Positions 1 through 9,016 of a stretch of 20,993 nucleotides of DNA are shown piece by piece. The notes beneath the pieces are model-generated. The model was not told where the DNA came from. It was given only the letters and a program-made list of their open reading frames with translations, and ran no database searches. The stretch's first letter is position 1; each line of letters starts with the position of its first letter. The translations under genes and the position numbers were made by a program. The stretch is from Allobrachymonas sp. (GTDB lineage Bacteria; Pseudomonadota; Gammaproteobacteria; Burkholderiales; Burkholderiaceae_C), in NCBI GenBank assembly GCA_017996515.1, contig JAGOGU010000003.1:1-20993 (forward strand). The letters run 5' to 3'.

Positions 1-153
1 CGAAACTACTCATTCTAAACAAAAAATACCTGTAAACATCCGTACCAGACCGCTGCCAGACGTACGCGCAATCAGTGCTTACGCTATGCGCAGCTTGTGC
101 CAGGCGCAAACATGGGATGGGTACGTGTGTCAGTTATTCCAGCCGTCTCGGTT
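1..153. other. Left-edge intergenic segment, no gene seen
   Basis: This is the stretch downstream of rluB, whose transcription runs leftward into it. I see no convincing coding frame, RNA gene or strong hairpin followed by a T-run for the minus strand. A short A-rich run near positions 20-27 is the only compositional feature. Confidence 0.5.
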
Positions 154-1779
154 TCAGCCCCGGCGGCGCGTTCGGTTGACCGCAGGCTTGCCGCTGTCCA
201 TGCGCTTGCCACGGCCAGACGGGTTGCGACCCGCTGCCTGGCGTTTGGGGCGGGCGAAGCTGTCGGCATAGCCGAATCGGGTGGATGCCGGGTTGGCAGG
301 TGCGCTACGGCGTGTGGTGTTGCGCCCGCTGCCACGTTCATCGGTTTTTCTGCCGCCCGACCATACCTCCGAGCGCGTGCCCGTTCGTGCATCTGATCGT
401 GTGCCTGTTCGCATATCTGAGCGTGTGTCTAACCGTGTGTTTGGCAGACTGCCAGGGCGGGCAGATGATCGTTGGCTGGCGCCTTCATCGGCCCAGCCTT
501 CGGTGCGTGGGGCAAAACGGTTGCCAGCAGGGGCGGCAGGGCGTTTTTTGCCCGGGCCGCTGCTGTTGCGATCCGGATTGCGCCGGCGTGTTTGCTGCTC
601 TTGCCGCAGGCTGGCGCCGCTGCGTTGGCGACTGGGTGCGGGCATGCCTGCCAGATCGAGCAGGGCTTGGGTATCTCGTGGCCCCAGTTCCATCCATTGG
701 CCGCGACGCAGGCCGCGCGGCAAGTGCAGGGCGCCGTAGCGAATGCGGATCAGGCGGCTGACGGCATGCCCCAATGCCTCGAACATGCGGCGAACTTCGC
801 GGTTGCGGCCTTCGCCGATGGTGACGCGGTACCAGCAATTGGCGCCTTCGCCGCCGCCTTCTTCGATATGGCTGAAATGGGCAGGGCCGTCTTCCAGCTC
901 GATGCCGGCCAGCAGGCGCTGTTTTTCTTCTTCGCTCAAAGCGCCCAGTACCCGCGCGGCGTATTCGCGTTGCAGGCCGAAGCGGGGGTGCATGAGTTGG
1001 TTGGCCAGCTCGCCCGAGTTGGTGATGAGTAGCAGCCCTTCGGTATTGAGATCCAGCCGCCCCACGGCCTGCCATTTGCCTTGCGGCAGGCGGGGCAGGG
1101 TGCGAAAGATGGTGGGACGGTTTTCAGGGTCATCGTGTGTGACCAGTTCCCCCACGGGCTTGTGGTAAGCCAATACGCGCGGCGTGGGCGCGTCGATGCG
1201 GATGCGCACAGGCTTGCCGTTGATGCGGATGCTGTCGCCGTGGCGGATGCGTTGTCCTACATGGGCAGGCTCGTTGTTCACGGTGATGCGGCCTTCGGTG
1301 ATGAGGCGCTCCATTTCAAGGCGCGAACCCAAACCCGCCTGCGCCAAGACTTTGTGCAGTTTGGGTGCATCCGTCTGGGGGGTGAGCACCCGTTTGGCAG
1401 GCTGCGCAGGTGCCGCAGCAGCGTCCATATCCTGCATGCCCATATGTGCATCAAAACTGCCTGATTGCACGTCGGCAAACAGATCGTCGGGTTGCGATCC
1501 GGGCGTTGTTTCAGCCAGCGGCGCTTGGCGCACAGATTTGCGTGGCGCTTTTACACCCGTTTTTTTGGTATCCGTTACTTTGGCGTTCGTCGCCTTTTTG
1601 GCAGACGTTTTTGCAGAGGATGTGCGCGCTGCCTTGGCAGCACCAGCCGCGGCTTTTACCCGCGGTTTTTTGGCTGCTGACTCGCTTTTTGGGGCGCGCG
1701 CCGTTTTGGCTTTGGCTGCTGTGGCAGCAGATTTTTTTTCGGCTTTTTTGTCGGTGTTGTCAAAGAGGTCAGGCTGCAT
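154..1779 (-). CDS. rluB: 23S rRNA pseudouridine synthase RluB, with long basic tails
   Basis: Predicted 541-residue pseudouridine synthase of the RsuA/RluB/RluE/RluF family, which isomerises a uridine in 23S rRNA (RluB acts near position 2605 in E. coli). An S4 RNA-binding domain spans about residues 137-185 ([20 protein letters not shown]). The catalytic domain follows at about 200-375, with the motif [15 protein letters not shown] giving catalytic Asp243. Family members are usually about 250-300 residues, so both ends are extended. The first ~135 residues are Lys/Ala-rich and histone-H1-like. The last ~165 are Arg/Gly/Ser-rich and contain an 8-residue tandem repeat. The start overlaps the scpB stop by 11 bases, which suggests coupled translation at the end of the rluD-scpB-rluB run. 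RluB rather than RsuA/RluE is inferred from the scpB linkage and the tails; the family assignment itself is firm. Confidence 0.93.
   Translation of the reverse strand: MQPDLFDNTDKKAEKKSAATAAKAKTARAPKSESAAKKPRVKAAAGAAKAARTSSAKTSAKKATNAKVTDTKKTGVKAPRKSVRQAPLAETTPGSQPDDLFADVQSGSFDAHMGMQDMDAAAAPAQPAKRVLTPQTDAPKLHKVLAQAGLGSRLEMERLITEGRITVNNEPAHVGQRIRHGDSIRINGKPVRIRIDAPTPRVLAYHKPVGELVTHDDPENRPTIFRTLPRLPQGKWQAVGRLDLNTEGLLLITNSGELANQLMHPRFGLQREYAARVLGALSEEEKQRLLAGIELEDGPAHFSHIEEGGGEGANCWYRVTIGEGRNREVRRMFEALGHAVSRLIRIRYGALHLPRGLRRGQWMELGPRDTQALLDLAGMPAPSRQRSGASLRQEQQTRRRNPDRNSSGPGKKRPAAPAGNRFAPRTEGWADEGASQRSSARPGSLPNTRLDTRSDMRTGTRSDARTGTRSEVWSGGRKTDERGSGRNTTRRSAPANPASTRFGYADSFARPKRQAAGRNPSGRGKRMDSGKPAVNRTRRRG
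355..426 (-). repeat. 24-bp in-frame tandem repeat in the rluB tail
   Basis: Three adjacent 24-bp units (403-426, 379-402, 355-378) encode [16 protein letters not shown] and TRSEVWSG, residues 452-475 of RluB. The first two are nearly identical and the third has drifted. They lie in the disordered basic C-terminal tail, where copy number may vary between strains by slippage. Confidence 0.8.
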
Positions 1780-2656
1780 GGTCGTCTTCTGGATGAATGG
1801 GATCGGCGGAATGGTTGGTCGGCGCGGCGTGCTCGATATGCTCCGTGCTGGCGGTATCGGCTATAGAGGCTTCTTGGGCAGCGGCCGGGACCGCATCAGG
1901 CGGCGTGGCGTGCAAAGGTTCGTTCAGCGCATCCGAGTCGGATTCGCTGGCTGCGTGCATTTCGTCTACCGGTTCGGCAGTGCTGGGTGTGTTAGGGGGC
2001 TCTGTTCCTTCATGGGTTTCTGTTTCGTGTTCCGCAGCAAGCTGGGTGGGCAATTCCAGCTCGGTTTGGCGCGGATCGTGCTCTGCCGTGTGGTCAGGTG
2101 CAATGCCATGGGATTCGGCCAGTTCTTCCAGCAACGCGGTTGCTTCGGCCGAGGCGATTTGCGGTAGTTGCGCCAGCGACGCCAGCCCCATGTCGTCCAG
2201 AAATTGTTTGGTGGTTGCCAGCAGTTCAGGGCGACCCACGGTAGGGCGGTGCCCCACGGTTTCGACCCAGCCGCGCTCTTCCAGTTGCTTGATAAGCGCC
2301 GAATTGACCGTGACGCCGCGAATGTCTTCAATATCGCCGCGCGTAACGGGTTGCCGGTAGGCGATGATGGCCAGCGTTTCGAGAATGGCGCGGCTGTATT
2401 TGGGGGGCTTTTCGGGGTAAAGATGATCCAGATGGTCACGCATCTCGGGTCGTGTTTGAAAGCGCCAACCACTGGCGACGGATACCAGCTCCAAGCCTTT
2501 GTGTTCCCACTCTTGGGCGATTTCGTGCAGCAATTGCTCAATGGCGTCGTTTTCCAATGTGTCTTGCAGCAAGGTGCGCAAATCGCGCAAGGGCAGAGGG
2601 TGTGGCGCGCACAGAATGGCGGCTTCCAGAATGCGCTTGGTGTCGAGAAAATTCAT
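1769..2656 (-). CDS. scpB: Segregation and condensation protein B (ScpB)
   Basis: ScpB is the winged-helix (kite) partner of the ScpA kleisin in the Smc-ScpAB condensin that organises and segregates chromosomes. The 295-residue product starts [18 protein letters not shown]. It carries the family signature [20 protein letters not shown] at residues 87-106, followed by DIEDIRGV and then [18 protein letters not shown] at 141-158. Two winged-helix domains fill roughly residues 1-165. The rest, from about 185, is a long acidic, Ala/Glu/Asp/His-rich tail not needed for the fold. The frame stays open upstream to about 2830, but the ATG at 2656 gives the normal ScpB N-terminus and shares ATGA with the stop of the upstream lipoprotein gene. 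No scpA is in the window. The stop overlaps the rluB start. Confidence 0.94.
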   Translation of the reverse strand: MNFLDTKRILEAAILCAPHPLPLRDLRTLLQDTLENDAIEQLLHEIAQEWEHKGLELVSVASGWRFQTRPEMRDHLDHLYPEKPPKYSRAILETLAIIAYRQPVTRGDIEDIRGVTVNSALIKQLEERGWVETVGHRPTVGRPELLATTKQFLDDMGLASLAQLPQIASAEATALLEELAESHGIAPDHTAEHDPRQTELELPTQLAAEHETETHEGTEPPNTPSTAEPVDEMHAASESDSDALNEPLHATPPDAVPAAAQEASIADTASTEHIEHAAPTNHSADPIHPEDDHAA

Positions 2657-3522
2657 GGCGTTTGCAAGGGCATGGTGGAGGTAAGGGAGGGGCTGGCCGC
2701 TTGGCGGCATGTGCCGTTCCAGAGCGAGTCGGCACATTGCAGATGACCGATATAGCTCAGCCTGGTAATGGGGGTGGTGGCGGGAATATCGCCCTCGCGC
2801 ATGCGCAGAATGTCGTTGGGGTTGATCCATTCAGGCGGAGTGTTCGTCAGGGGCTTGCCTGCCTGGTTGAAGGCTTCGATTACGAATTGCGAGCAGAAAT
2901 ACCGCTGGCCGGAAAAAGGCGTGATCTGTACCGCTGCCAGCGCATTCAGGCACAGATGGCGCACGGCGCGCGGAATGACCGGCAGTTCACAGGCATGCCG
3001 GGTGACCGAATACGGCGTTTGCTTGGCAATACCGAACCGGTTGTAGCTGCTGCCCTGCAGGCGCTGCGCAAAGGCGCGGATTTTGTCCATGTCTTCTGGC
3101 AACAGGTCGGGATGGCGAAAGGCCACGGCCAGACTGGTTGCCTGCAAAACTTCGGCCAAAGGACGTATCTGTACGCCCGTGCGTACAGCTTCGGCAATCT
3201 GGCCATCGCCCAGATACAAAAAAGCGTGGCTGACCGGCGCATGATTGATCAGCAGTATGCCTGCCGAAACCAGCGTTTTTTCGGCTGAAAACAGAATATC
3301 GCCCGGTTGCAAATCGGCTTCGGTGATCGGGGTAAATCCTTCCTCGGGCTGTGTAGTGCCTTGCACGGCATGCAGACGCAGGGCAGGTAGGCGCTGTGTA
3401 TTGTCCGCGGATGCCGCATCGGCATCGTTGCTGGTATGACTGTGCCATTCGGTCGCACACCCTCCCAGTAGCAGTGCCGCCAGCACGAGCAATGAATGGA
3501 GAGTGGATTTCATGCTTTTCAT
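2653..3522 (-). CDS. Predicted lipoprotein, YiiX/YaeF-type permuted papain-like amidase
   Basis: A 289-residue product with a lipoprotein signal: a hydrophobic run (residues 8-20) ends in the lipobox LLGGC with Cys22. The mature part resembles the NlpC/P60-related permuted papain-like family (YiiX/YaeF, MEROPS C92). It has [11 protein letters not shown] at 71-81, [17 protein letters not shown] at 97-113 with candidate catalytic His99, and [12 protein letters not shown] at 207-218 with candidate nucleophile Cys210. In this circularly permuted fold the His precedes the Cys, as seen here. The substrate is unknown; cell-wall peptides or lipids are possible given the envelope location. The start at 3522 is chosen over an in-frame codon 45 bases upstream because it gives a clean signal peptide; the ATG at 3513 is also possible. 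The stop overlaps the scpB start (ATGA). Confidence 0.78.
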   Translation of the reverse strand: MKSMKSTLHSLLVLAALLLGGCATEWHSHTSNDADAASADNTQRLPALRLHAVQGTTQPEEGFTPITEADLQPGDILFSAEKTLVSAGILLINHAPVSHAFLYLGDGQIAEAVRTGVQIRPLAEVLQATSLAVAFRHPDLLPEDMDKIRAFAQRLQGSSYNRFGIAKQTPYSVTRHACELPVIPRAVRHLCLNALAAVQITPFSGQRYFCSQFVIEAFNQAGKPLTNTPPEWINPNDILRMREGDIPATTPITRLSYIGHLQCADSLWNGTCRQAASPSLTSTMPLQTP

Positions 3523-3573
3523 GGATGAATACCCTATGCGTTCAGCGTAGTCGATTGAAATATTCAAGATCGG

Positions 3574-4587
3574 CTAATTTGGATTGTTTCCCAGTGACGC
3601 CAAACCCATGGCAGAAATGGCGTCTTGCAGATCGGGCGGCAAAGCGGCTTCGCATTGTAGCTGCTGGCCTGTTACGGGGTGCTGCAAGCTGAGCCGAAAG
3701 GCATGCAATGCCTGCCGCTGCATGCCCCAGGCGGGAGCGCCGCCATACACGGCATCGGCCAGCAGCGGATGCCCCAGGTGTTGCATGTGCACGCGGATTT
3801 GGTGGGTGCGACCGGTGTGCAGTTTGCAATGCACCCAGCAGGCGGGCGTGCCGGGGGCCGTGCTGTTGCCCAACAGGGTGAAATCGGTTTTGGCTTCTTT
3901 ACCGGCCTGGCGCTGCAAGTCCACCACGGCCATGCGCAGGCGATTGCGCGGGTCGCGGCCAATGGCTTGCTCTACCGAAAGGGTGTGTTGCACAGGGTGC
4001 TTCCAATGCCCGTGGGCCAGCGCCCAATATTCGCGTTGCACGCTGCGGGCGGCAATCTGGCGCACCAGGGCATCGCAGGCAGTGCGGGTGCGCGCCACCA
4101 CCATCAGGCCGCTGGTGTCTTTGTCCAGCCGGTGCACGATGCCGCCACGCGGCAAATCAGCTGCGCCAGGGTAGTGATACAGCAAGGCATTGAGTAGTGT
4201 GCCGCACCAGTTGCCGGGAGCCGGGTGCACCACCAGGCCGGCCGGTTTGTTGATGATGAGCAGATGCGGGTCTTCATGCACAACATGGATGGCGATGTCT
4301 TGCGGCACAAAGGCGGTGGACTGGGCCGTGTCCCGTAACGTCAGTTGCAGCCGATCACCCGCTTGCAACCGCGCCGCTGCTTTGGTGCAGGGCTGACCAT
4401 TGCGCACCAGCAGCCCGTCTGCAATCAGTTGCTGCAAATGGCTGCGCGAAAACTCCTGCACTTGTTGTGCCAGAAAGCGATCCAGCCGCTGACCATGATC
4501 GGCAACCTCCACCAGCCAAGTGCGCACCTCCGCATCGGCTTCGTCATCGGTGGCGTGAACGGTTGTAGGGGTGGTGGGCGGAATCAT
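3574..4587 (-). CDS. rluD: 23S rRNA pseudouridine synthase RluD
   Basis: A 337-residue pseudouridine synthase of the RluA/RluD family. RluD makes the pseudouridines of helix 69 in 23S rRNA, important for subunit joining and release. An S4 domain lies at about residues 34-82 (QRLDRFLAQQVQEFSRSHLQ). The catalytic motif GGIVHRLDKDTSGLMVVART contains Asp155. ARSVQREYWALAHG and HTGRTHQIRVHMQHLGHPLL are typical of the family. Length is normal (about 325-340). RluD rather than RluC is supported by divergent linkage to bamD, a common gammaproteobacterial and betaproteobacterial arrangement. No strong ribosome binding site precedes the ATG. It heads the minus-strand run leading to the lipoprotein, scpB and rluB. 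Confidence 0.93.
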   Translation of the reverse strand: MIPPTTPTTVHATDDEADAEVRTWLVEVADHGQRLDRFLAQQVQEFSRSHLQQLIADGLLVRNGQPCTKAAARLQAGDRLQLTLRDTAQSTAFVPQDIAIHVVHEDPHLLIINKPAGLVVHPAPGNWCGTLLNALLYHYPGAADLPRGGIVHRLDKDTSGLMVVARTRTACDALVRQIAARSVQREYWALAHGHWKHPVQHTLSVEQAIGRDPRNRLRMAVVDLQRQAGKEAKTDFTLLGNSTAPGTPACWVHCKLHTGRTHQIRVHMQHLGHPLLADAVYGGAPAWGMQRQALHAFRLSLQHPVTGQQLQCEAALPPDLQDAISAMGLASLGNNPN

Positions 4588-4679
4588 GGTGGGGGTACCG
4601 GGCAGAAGAATGCTTGTTGGTGCTGAATGTCCGCAGCTGAGGCGGCGTAAGCAGAGCCAATGGGGTAATGAGGCAGACT

Positions 4680-4708
4680 ACTATAATGGTTCGAGTTTTT
4701 GGTGACCA
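4680..4708. promoter_or_regulatory. Overlapping divergent promoters for bamD (+) and rluD (-)
   Basis: The plus strand has a perfect TATAAT at 4682-4687. It would start transcription near 4694, about 26 bases before the bamD ATG; its -35 region (around 4659-4664) is poor. The minus strand has TATAGT (4685-4680) with TGGTCA (4708-4703) 17 bases upstream, pointing toward rluD. The two -10 boxes share four base pairs, so the polymerases would compete. This is a motif-based inference. Confidence 0.55.
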
Positions 4709-4719
4709 CGAGACAATTC

Positions 4720-5550
4720 ATGAAGACATTGAATGGCGCGCGCCCATTATCCAGATTGGCAGCCTCTGCTGCTGTTGCGGCTTTGGCCATTGGGCTGGCA
4801 GGCTGTGCCGCCCAACGCACAACGCAGGAAAAAACCGCAGGTTGGAGCAATAACCGCCTGTACAGCGAAGCGCGTGAAGAGCGCAATTCAGGTGGCTACG
4901 ATCAGGCGGTAGAGTTGTACAACGTGCTCGAAGGCCGTGCCGCAGGCACTACCTTGGCGCAGCAGGCCCAGTTGGAAAAAGCCTACGCGCAATACCAGAA
5001 TGCCGATTACAACGAGGCCAATGCCACGCTGGATCGTTTCATCCGGCTCAACCCGGCCAGCCCGGCGCTGGATTATGCTTACTATCTCAAAGGCGTGATC
5101 AATTTCAGTGGTTCCACGGGCGGGTGGTTGTCTTTCCTGAGCAATCAAGGGATAGAAGAACGCGATCAGCGAGCAGCCAAAGAATCGTTTGATGCCTTCA
5201 AGCAAGTCGTGACGCGCTTTCCGCAGTCACGTTACGCATCGGATGCCCGACGCCGCATGAACTACATTGCCAACGCAGTGGCCGAATCGGAACTGGCGAT
5301 TGCCGCCTACTATTACAAGCAGGGGGCATACGTGGCGGCCATCAATCGGGCGCAGAGCACGGTCAGCAACTACGATGGAACGCCCTCGCAAGAAAAGGCG
5401 CTGGCAATTCTGGCGCAGTCGTACGATGCCTTGGGCCTGACCCAACCGCGCGACGATGCCTTGCGCGTGCTGCAAACCAACTTCCCGCAAAGCCCGTATC
5501 TGAAGCAACCATATAGCGGCAGGCCCAAGTCCTGGTGGCAGCTTTGGTGA
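4720..5550 (+). CDS. bamD: Outer-membrane assembly lipoprotein BamD (ComL)
   Basis: BamD is the essential lipoprotein of the BAM complex, sitting on the periplasmic face of the outer membrane and helping BamA insert beta-barrel proteins. The 276-residue product has a signal peptide with lipobox IGLAGC and acylated Cys29. TPR-like helical repeats follow, for example LYSEAREERNSGGYDQAVEL, FIRLNPASPALDYAYYLKG and FPQSRYASDARRRMNYIANA. The last reads like the family's conserved RYasdAr..m motif. The C-terminus (KSWWQLW) also looks typical of betaproteobacterial BamD. TTG and GTG codons in frame at 4699 and 4702 are less likely starts: they would lie only a few bases from the predicted transcription start and would lengthen the signal peptide. 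Confidence 0.95.
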   Translation: MKTLNGARPLSRLAASAAVAALAIGLAGCAAQRTTQEKTAGWSNNRLYSEAREERNSGGYDQAVELYNVLEGRAAGTTLAQQAQLEKAYAQYQNADYNEANATLDRFIRLNPASPALDYAYYLKGVINFSGSTGGWLSFLSNQGIEERDQRAAKESFDAFKQVVTRFPQSRYASDARRRMNYIANAVAESELAIAAYYYKQGAYVAAINRAQSTVSNYDGTPSQEKALAILAQSYDALGLTQPRDDALRVLQTNFPQSPYLKQPYSGRPKSWWQLW

Positions 5551-5599
5551 TGGGTGGTCTGCCTTCGGCAAATAGCTGATGACAGCCATGGTGGCAGGG

Positions 5600-5626
5600 G
5601 GGCGACGTGGTCGCCCTCTTCTTTTT
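5600..5626 (+). terminator. Rho-independent terminator after bamD
   Basis: A perfect 7-bp stem, GGGCGAC (5600-5606) pairing with GTCGCCC (5610-5616), has a 3-base loop and is followed by TCTTCTTTTT. It lies 50 bases past the bamD stop, between two convergent genes. Confidence 0.85.
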
Positions 5627-5745
5627 GTGAGACAAGATTTTCGCAGGCCACCTTGTGCCAGCAGCGTGGCCTACTGTTTATTACATGGCGGGCGGGTTGT
5701 CTGGGAGCCCTGTGCTTCTGCTGTGGGTGCAAACGCTTGTGCGCA

Positions 5746-7977
5746 TCAATCGGCATCCCTATCGTTGGCAGAAGATGGGAGGGTTTCTGCCCGCAGGGCA
5801 TTGAGCTCTTGCAGCTTGCGCTCGAATTCAAGCTGGTTGTGCAAGTGCTGCATGGGCGGTAGCGCAGCCAGCAGGCGTTGTCCGTAAGACTTGCTGCGCA
5901 GGCGGCTGTCGCAAATTACCAGAATGCCTCGGTCGTTTTCGTGGCGAATCAGCCGCCCGGCGCCTTGTTTGAGCACAACGGCCGCTTCAGGCAAGTGGTA
6001 GTGCATGAAGACATTGCGGCCTTGCTGCTGCAGACGTTGGGTGCGCGCTTCCACAATGGGGTCGTTGGGGGGCGGAAAAGGCAGTTTGTCGATCACCACC
6101 AGTTGCAGCGCATCGCCGGGAATATCCACCCCTTCCCAGAATGAAGCAGAGGCCACCAGAATGCAGCCCCGTTGGCTGCTGTGCTGGCTGCCTTCGCGAA
6201 AGCGCTCGGTCAGCCGCCGCTTGGTGGATTCGCCTTGCACCAGAATGTCGATTGGGCTGTCGTCGCCAAAGTGCTCGCGCAGCTGCTCGCCAATCAGGCG
6301 CAAGCTGCGCAGCGTGGTGGTGAGCACCAAGGTGCGCCCGCCCAGTTGCCAGGCGCCATCGGCGGCAAGTTGTGCCACTTGGGTGGGGTGTTGCGGGTCG
6401 GCCGGTGGCACCATGGGTGGCACAAACAAACTGGCATGGCTGGCGTAGGCAAAAGGGCTGGCGACTTGCAGGGTGGGCATGTCGTGCAGGCCGCAGGGTT
6501 CGGTAAACCAGCGCAGCTGTGGCTCGGCTCCCAATGTGGCCGAGGTGAAAATCCAGGCGCGGTTGGGCGGCGTATCGTTTTCGGCTTCGGGGTTGCTACA
6601 AGCCATGTCGGCGTTTGTGCTGTGATCGTCAGATGCGCGCGGCGTGGTGTTGGCTTCTTCAGTCGGCAGGTGCAGCAGCGTTTGCCTGACGGTAGCGGCA
6701 ATATCCAGTGGCGATTGCGCCAGGCGTAGGCCGTTGCTCACGTCCATCCAGCGAACGGTCTCGGGCGGCCGTGCCTGCTCAAATAACTGGATGCGTGCCA
6801 GCAGGGCGGCGGCGCGTTCTTGCAACCTCGGCAGGTCGGGCGCCAGTTCGCTGACTGTGTCCAACGCCGCATGGGCTTGCGCCACCGCGTCAGACAGGGC
6901 GTGCAAGGCCACCTGCCAGCGTGTGCTGTCAATGCCATCGGGAGCCACGTCGTGCCAGCTCCATTTGCCATGCGTCAGTTCAGCGGCCACCAAGCGCCAG
7001 TCGCGGGCGCTTTGTTCGATCTGCTGGCTGATCTGGGGCCATTCGGCCAAGCCGCGCGCGTGCTCCAGGCCGCCTGCCAGCAGGTCGCGGCTGAATTCAA
7101 AAAAATGCCCGGTGCTGAGTTGTTTGCCCAAAAACTGCACGCCAATGGCGTTGAGCTGGTGCGCTTCGTCAAACACCACGGTGTGCACGCTGGGCAATAG
7201 CTCGGCCATGCCCGATTCGCGCACGGCCAGATCGGCAAAAAACAGGTGGTGGTTGATGACGACGATATCGGCCGCCAAAGCCTGGCGGCGCGCGTGATTG
7301 ACGTGGCAATCCTTGTACTGGGGGCATTGGCTGCCCAGACAATTTTCGCGGGTGGAGGTAACGATGGGCAGAACCGGCGAGCGTTCTTCCAGCCCACTTA
7401 ATTCGGCCAGATCGCCGCTGGTGATGGTTTGAGCAAAGCGTTCGATGCGCGCCAGGGTGCGCAGCTTGTCTGCGCCGTGCATGTCGGGGTGCTGGCGCGC
7501 CTGCTCCAGCCGGTGCAGGCACAGATAGCTGCTGCGCCCTTTGAGCAGGGCCAAGCGTATCGGCAGACCCAGCAGTTTGCACAGATAAGGCAGATCGCGG
7601 GCGAAGAGCTGGTCTTGCAAGGTTTTGGTGGCGGTTGAAACCAGCACCCGTTCGCCGCTGAGCAATGCTGGCACCAGATAGGCAAAGGTTTTGCCAACGC
7701 CTGTGCCTGCTTCTACCACCACCACGCCATGGGTGTGAATGGCGTGGGCAACGGCGCGCGCCATGCGCAACTGGTCGGAACGGGGGCGATAGGCAGCATT
7801 GGATCGCGCCAAGACACCATCAGGGGCAAACACTTGGCGCACTTGCTGCCACAGGCTGTTGTCAGTGTTTTCGCTGTTGGCAGCGTGGATTTCATCCGCT
7901 TCAAAACTGCGGAAGGGATTGCCTGGATCGTTATTCGGATTGTCCGAACTGTGCGGATTGTGCTCGGCCTGTTGCAT
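5746..7977 (-). CDS. DinG/YoaA-family ATP-dependent Fe-S DNA helicase
   Basis: A 743-residue superfamily 2 helicase of the XPD/DinG group, which unwinds DNA 5'-to-3' and acts in repair or the removal of R-loops and other structures. Walker A is AGTGVGKT (90-97). The DEAH box is VVFDEAHQL (D270-H273). Helicase motif VI is QGAGRLIRHENDRG near the C-terminus, preceded by SFWEGVDIPGDALQLVVIDK. Four cysteines between motifs Ia and II (C153, C213, C218, C224, the last three in ENCLGSQCPQYKDC) fit the 4Fe-4S cluster typical of the group. I cannot tell DinG from YoaA by eye, so no symbol is given. It starts 24 bases after the sseA stop and is probably cotranscribed. Residues 1-40 are a polar extension rich in Asn and Asp. 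Confidence 0.93.
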   Translation of the reverse strand: MQQAEHNPHSSDNPNNDPGNPFRSFEADEIHAANSENTDNSLWQQVRQVFAPDGVLARSNAAYRPRSDQLRMARAVAHAIHTHGVVVVEAGTGVGKTFAYLVPALLSGERVLVSTATKTLQDQLFARDLPYLCKLLGLPIRLALLKGRSSYLCLHRLEQARQHPDMHGADKLRTLARIERFAQTITSGDLAELSGLEERSPVLPIVTSTRENCLGSQCPQYKDCHVNHARRQALAADIVVINHHLFFADLAVRESGMAELLPSVHTVVFDEAHQLNAIGVQFLGKQLSTGHFFEFSRDLLAGGLEHARGLAEWPQISQQIEQSARDWRLVAAELTHGKWSWHDVAPDGIDSTRWQVALHALSDAVAQAHAALDTVSELAPDLPRLQERAAALLARIQLFEQARPPETVRWMDVSNGLRLAQSPLDIAATVRQTLLHLPTEEANTTPRASDDHSTNADMACSNPEAENDTPPNRAWIFTSATLGAEPQLRWFTEPCGLHDMPTLQVASPFAYASHASLFVPPMVPPADPQHPTQVAQLAADGAWQLGGRTLVLTTTLRSLRLIGEQLREHFGDDSPIDILVQGESTKRRLTERFREGSQHSSQRGCILVASASFWEGVDIPGDALQLVVIDKLPFPPPNDPIVEARTQRLQQQGRNVFMHYHLPEAAVVLKQGAGRLIRHENDRGILVICDSRLRSKSYGQRLLAALPPMQHLHNQLEFERKLQELNALRAETLPSSANDRDAD

Positions 7978-8001
7978 GCAAGGGTCGTTGAAAAAACGGG
8001 T

Positions 8002-8904
8002 TCAGCCGCGTTCAACGGGCAGGCCGGGCGTGTTGCTCCAGGCGCTCCAGCTGCCAGCGTACAGGGTAGGGCGGGGCCAGCCAGCCAGTTCAAGCGCTAG
8101 CAAGGTTGGTATGGCGCTGACGCCGCTGCCGCAATACACCACGGTTTGGGGCGGGCGTGTGGCCGCGCTGGTTGGGGTTTGCAAAGCCTGTGGAGGCAGC
8201 AAGGCAGCCAGTTCCGCCTGCAAAATCGGTGCGGATTTGAAGCGACCATCTGCCGTCAGATTGTCGGCAAACGGGCGGTTGATGGCGCCAGGAATATGGC
8301 CGGCAATCGGATCCATGGGCTCGGTATCGCCGCGGTAGCGGGCTGCGCCGCGTGCATCGATCAGCAGCATGCTGGCATCGGCAAGGCTTTGTTGCACTTC
8401 TTCGGTCGAAACCATGTCAACCAGCGGTGGTTGAATGGCAAAGTCGCTTGCTGCCGCGTTGTTGGCCCATGCGCCCGCGCCGGTTTCAAGCGCGTAGCCT
8501 GCTGCCTGCCAGGCTTGCAAGCCCCCGTCGAGAATGGCCACGGCATCGTGCCCCAGCCATTTCAGCATCCACCACAGGCGACCGCAAAAATTGCAGCCGT
8601 TGCGGTCATACACAACCGCTTGCATGTTGTTGGCAAAGCACCATTGGCGCAAGGTGGCTGCAAAATCTTCGCGCAACGGCAAAGGGTGCCGCCCCTGGCT
8701 GGCTGCGCGCTGGGGCGCGTGGCTGCTGAGATGTGCGTGCAGATCGGCATGGCGCGCGCCAGGAATATGCGCTTGTGCAAATTGCTGCTGCCCGGCAGCG
8801 GCATCGGACAGGTTGTAGCTGCAATCAAAAATCATCAGCGGTTGGCCGCTGCGCTGCAAGGCATCAAGCTGCTCGGCAGAAATCAAGGTGGTGTATGATG
8901 GCAT
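8002..8904 (-). CDS. sseA: Mercaptopyruvate-type sulfurtransferase (tandem rhodanese)
   Basis: A 300-residue protein with two rhodanese domains, an inactive N-terminal one (about 10-140) and an active C-terminal one (about 165-298). The active-site loop is CGSGVSA at residues 258-264. The CG(S/T)G(V) form is that of 3-mercaptopyruvate sulfurtransferases, whereas thiosulfate sulfurtransferases usually have CRKGVT. The linker features HIPGARHADL (46-55), YDRNGCNFCGRLWWMLKWLG (99-118) and ILDGGLQAW (124-132) are typical. It transfers sulfane sulfur from mercaptopyruvate to acceptors such as thiols or cyanide in the cytoplasm. Length is typical (about 280-300). It is the first gene of a probable two-gene unit with the downstream helicase. 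Confidence 0.92.
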   Translation of the reverse strand: MPSYTTLISAEQLDALQRSGQPLMIFDCSYNLSDAAAGQQQFAQAHIPGARHADLHAHLSSHAPQRAASQGRHPLPLREDFAATLRQWCFANNMQAVVYDRNGCNFCGRLWWMLKWLGHDAVAILDGGLQAWQAAGYALETGAGAWANNAAASDFAIQPPLVDMVSTEEVQQSLADASMLLIDARGAARYRGDTEPMDPIAGHIPGAINRPFADNLTADGRFKSAPILQAELAALLPPQALQTPTSAATRPPQTVVYCGSGVSAIPTLLALELAGWPRPTLYAGSWSAWSNTPGLPVERG

Positions 8905-9016
8905 GGGTGGGTGCTCGGTGTGTGGCTACGAAATGCATCACTGTATGTGAAGCAGATTCAGATCTGTTGCCATGAAAAGGAGGCCGCAGCAACAGATCAA
9001 AGGGATAGAGATTTGA

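Noticed and set aside
2753..2767. TAGCTCAGCCTGGTA, resembling a tRNA D-arm
   Set aside because: No acceptor, anticodon or T arm of the right spacing surrounds it, and it lies in the coding sequence of the lipoprotein gene.
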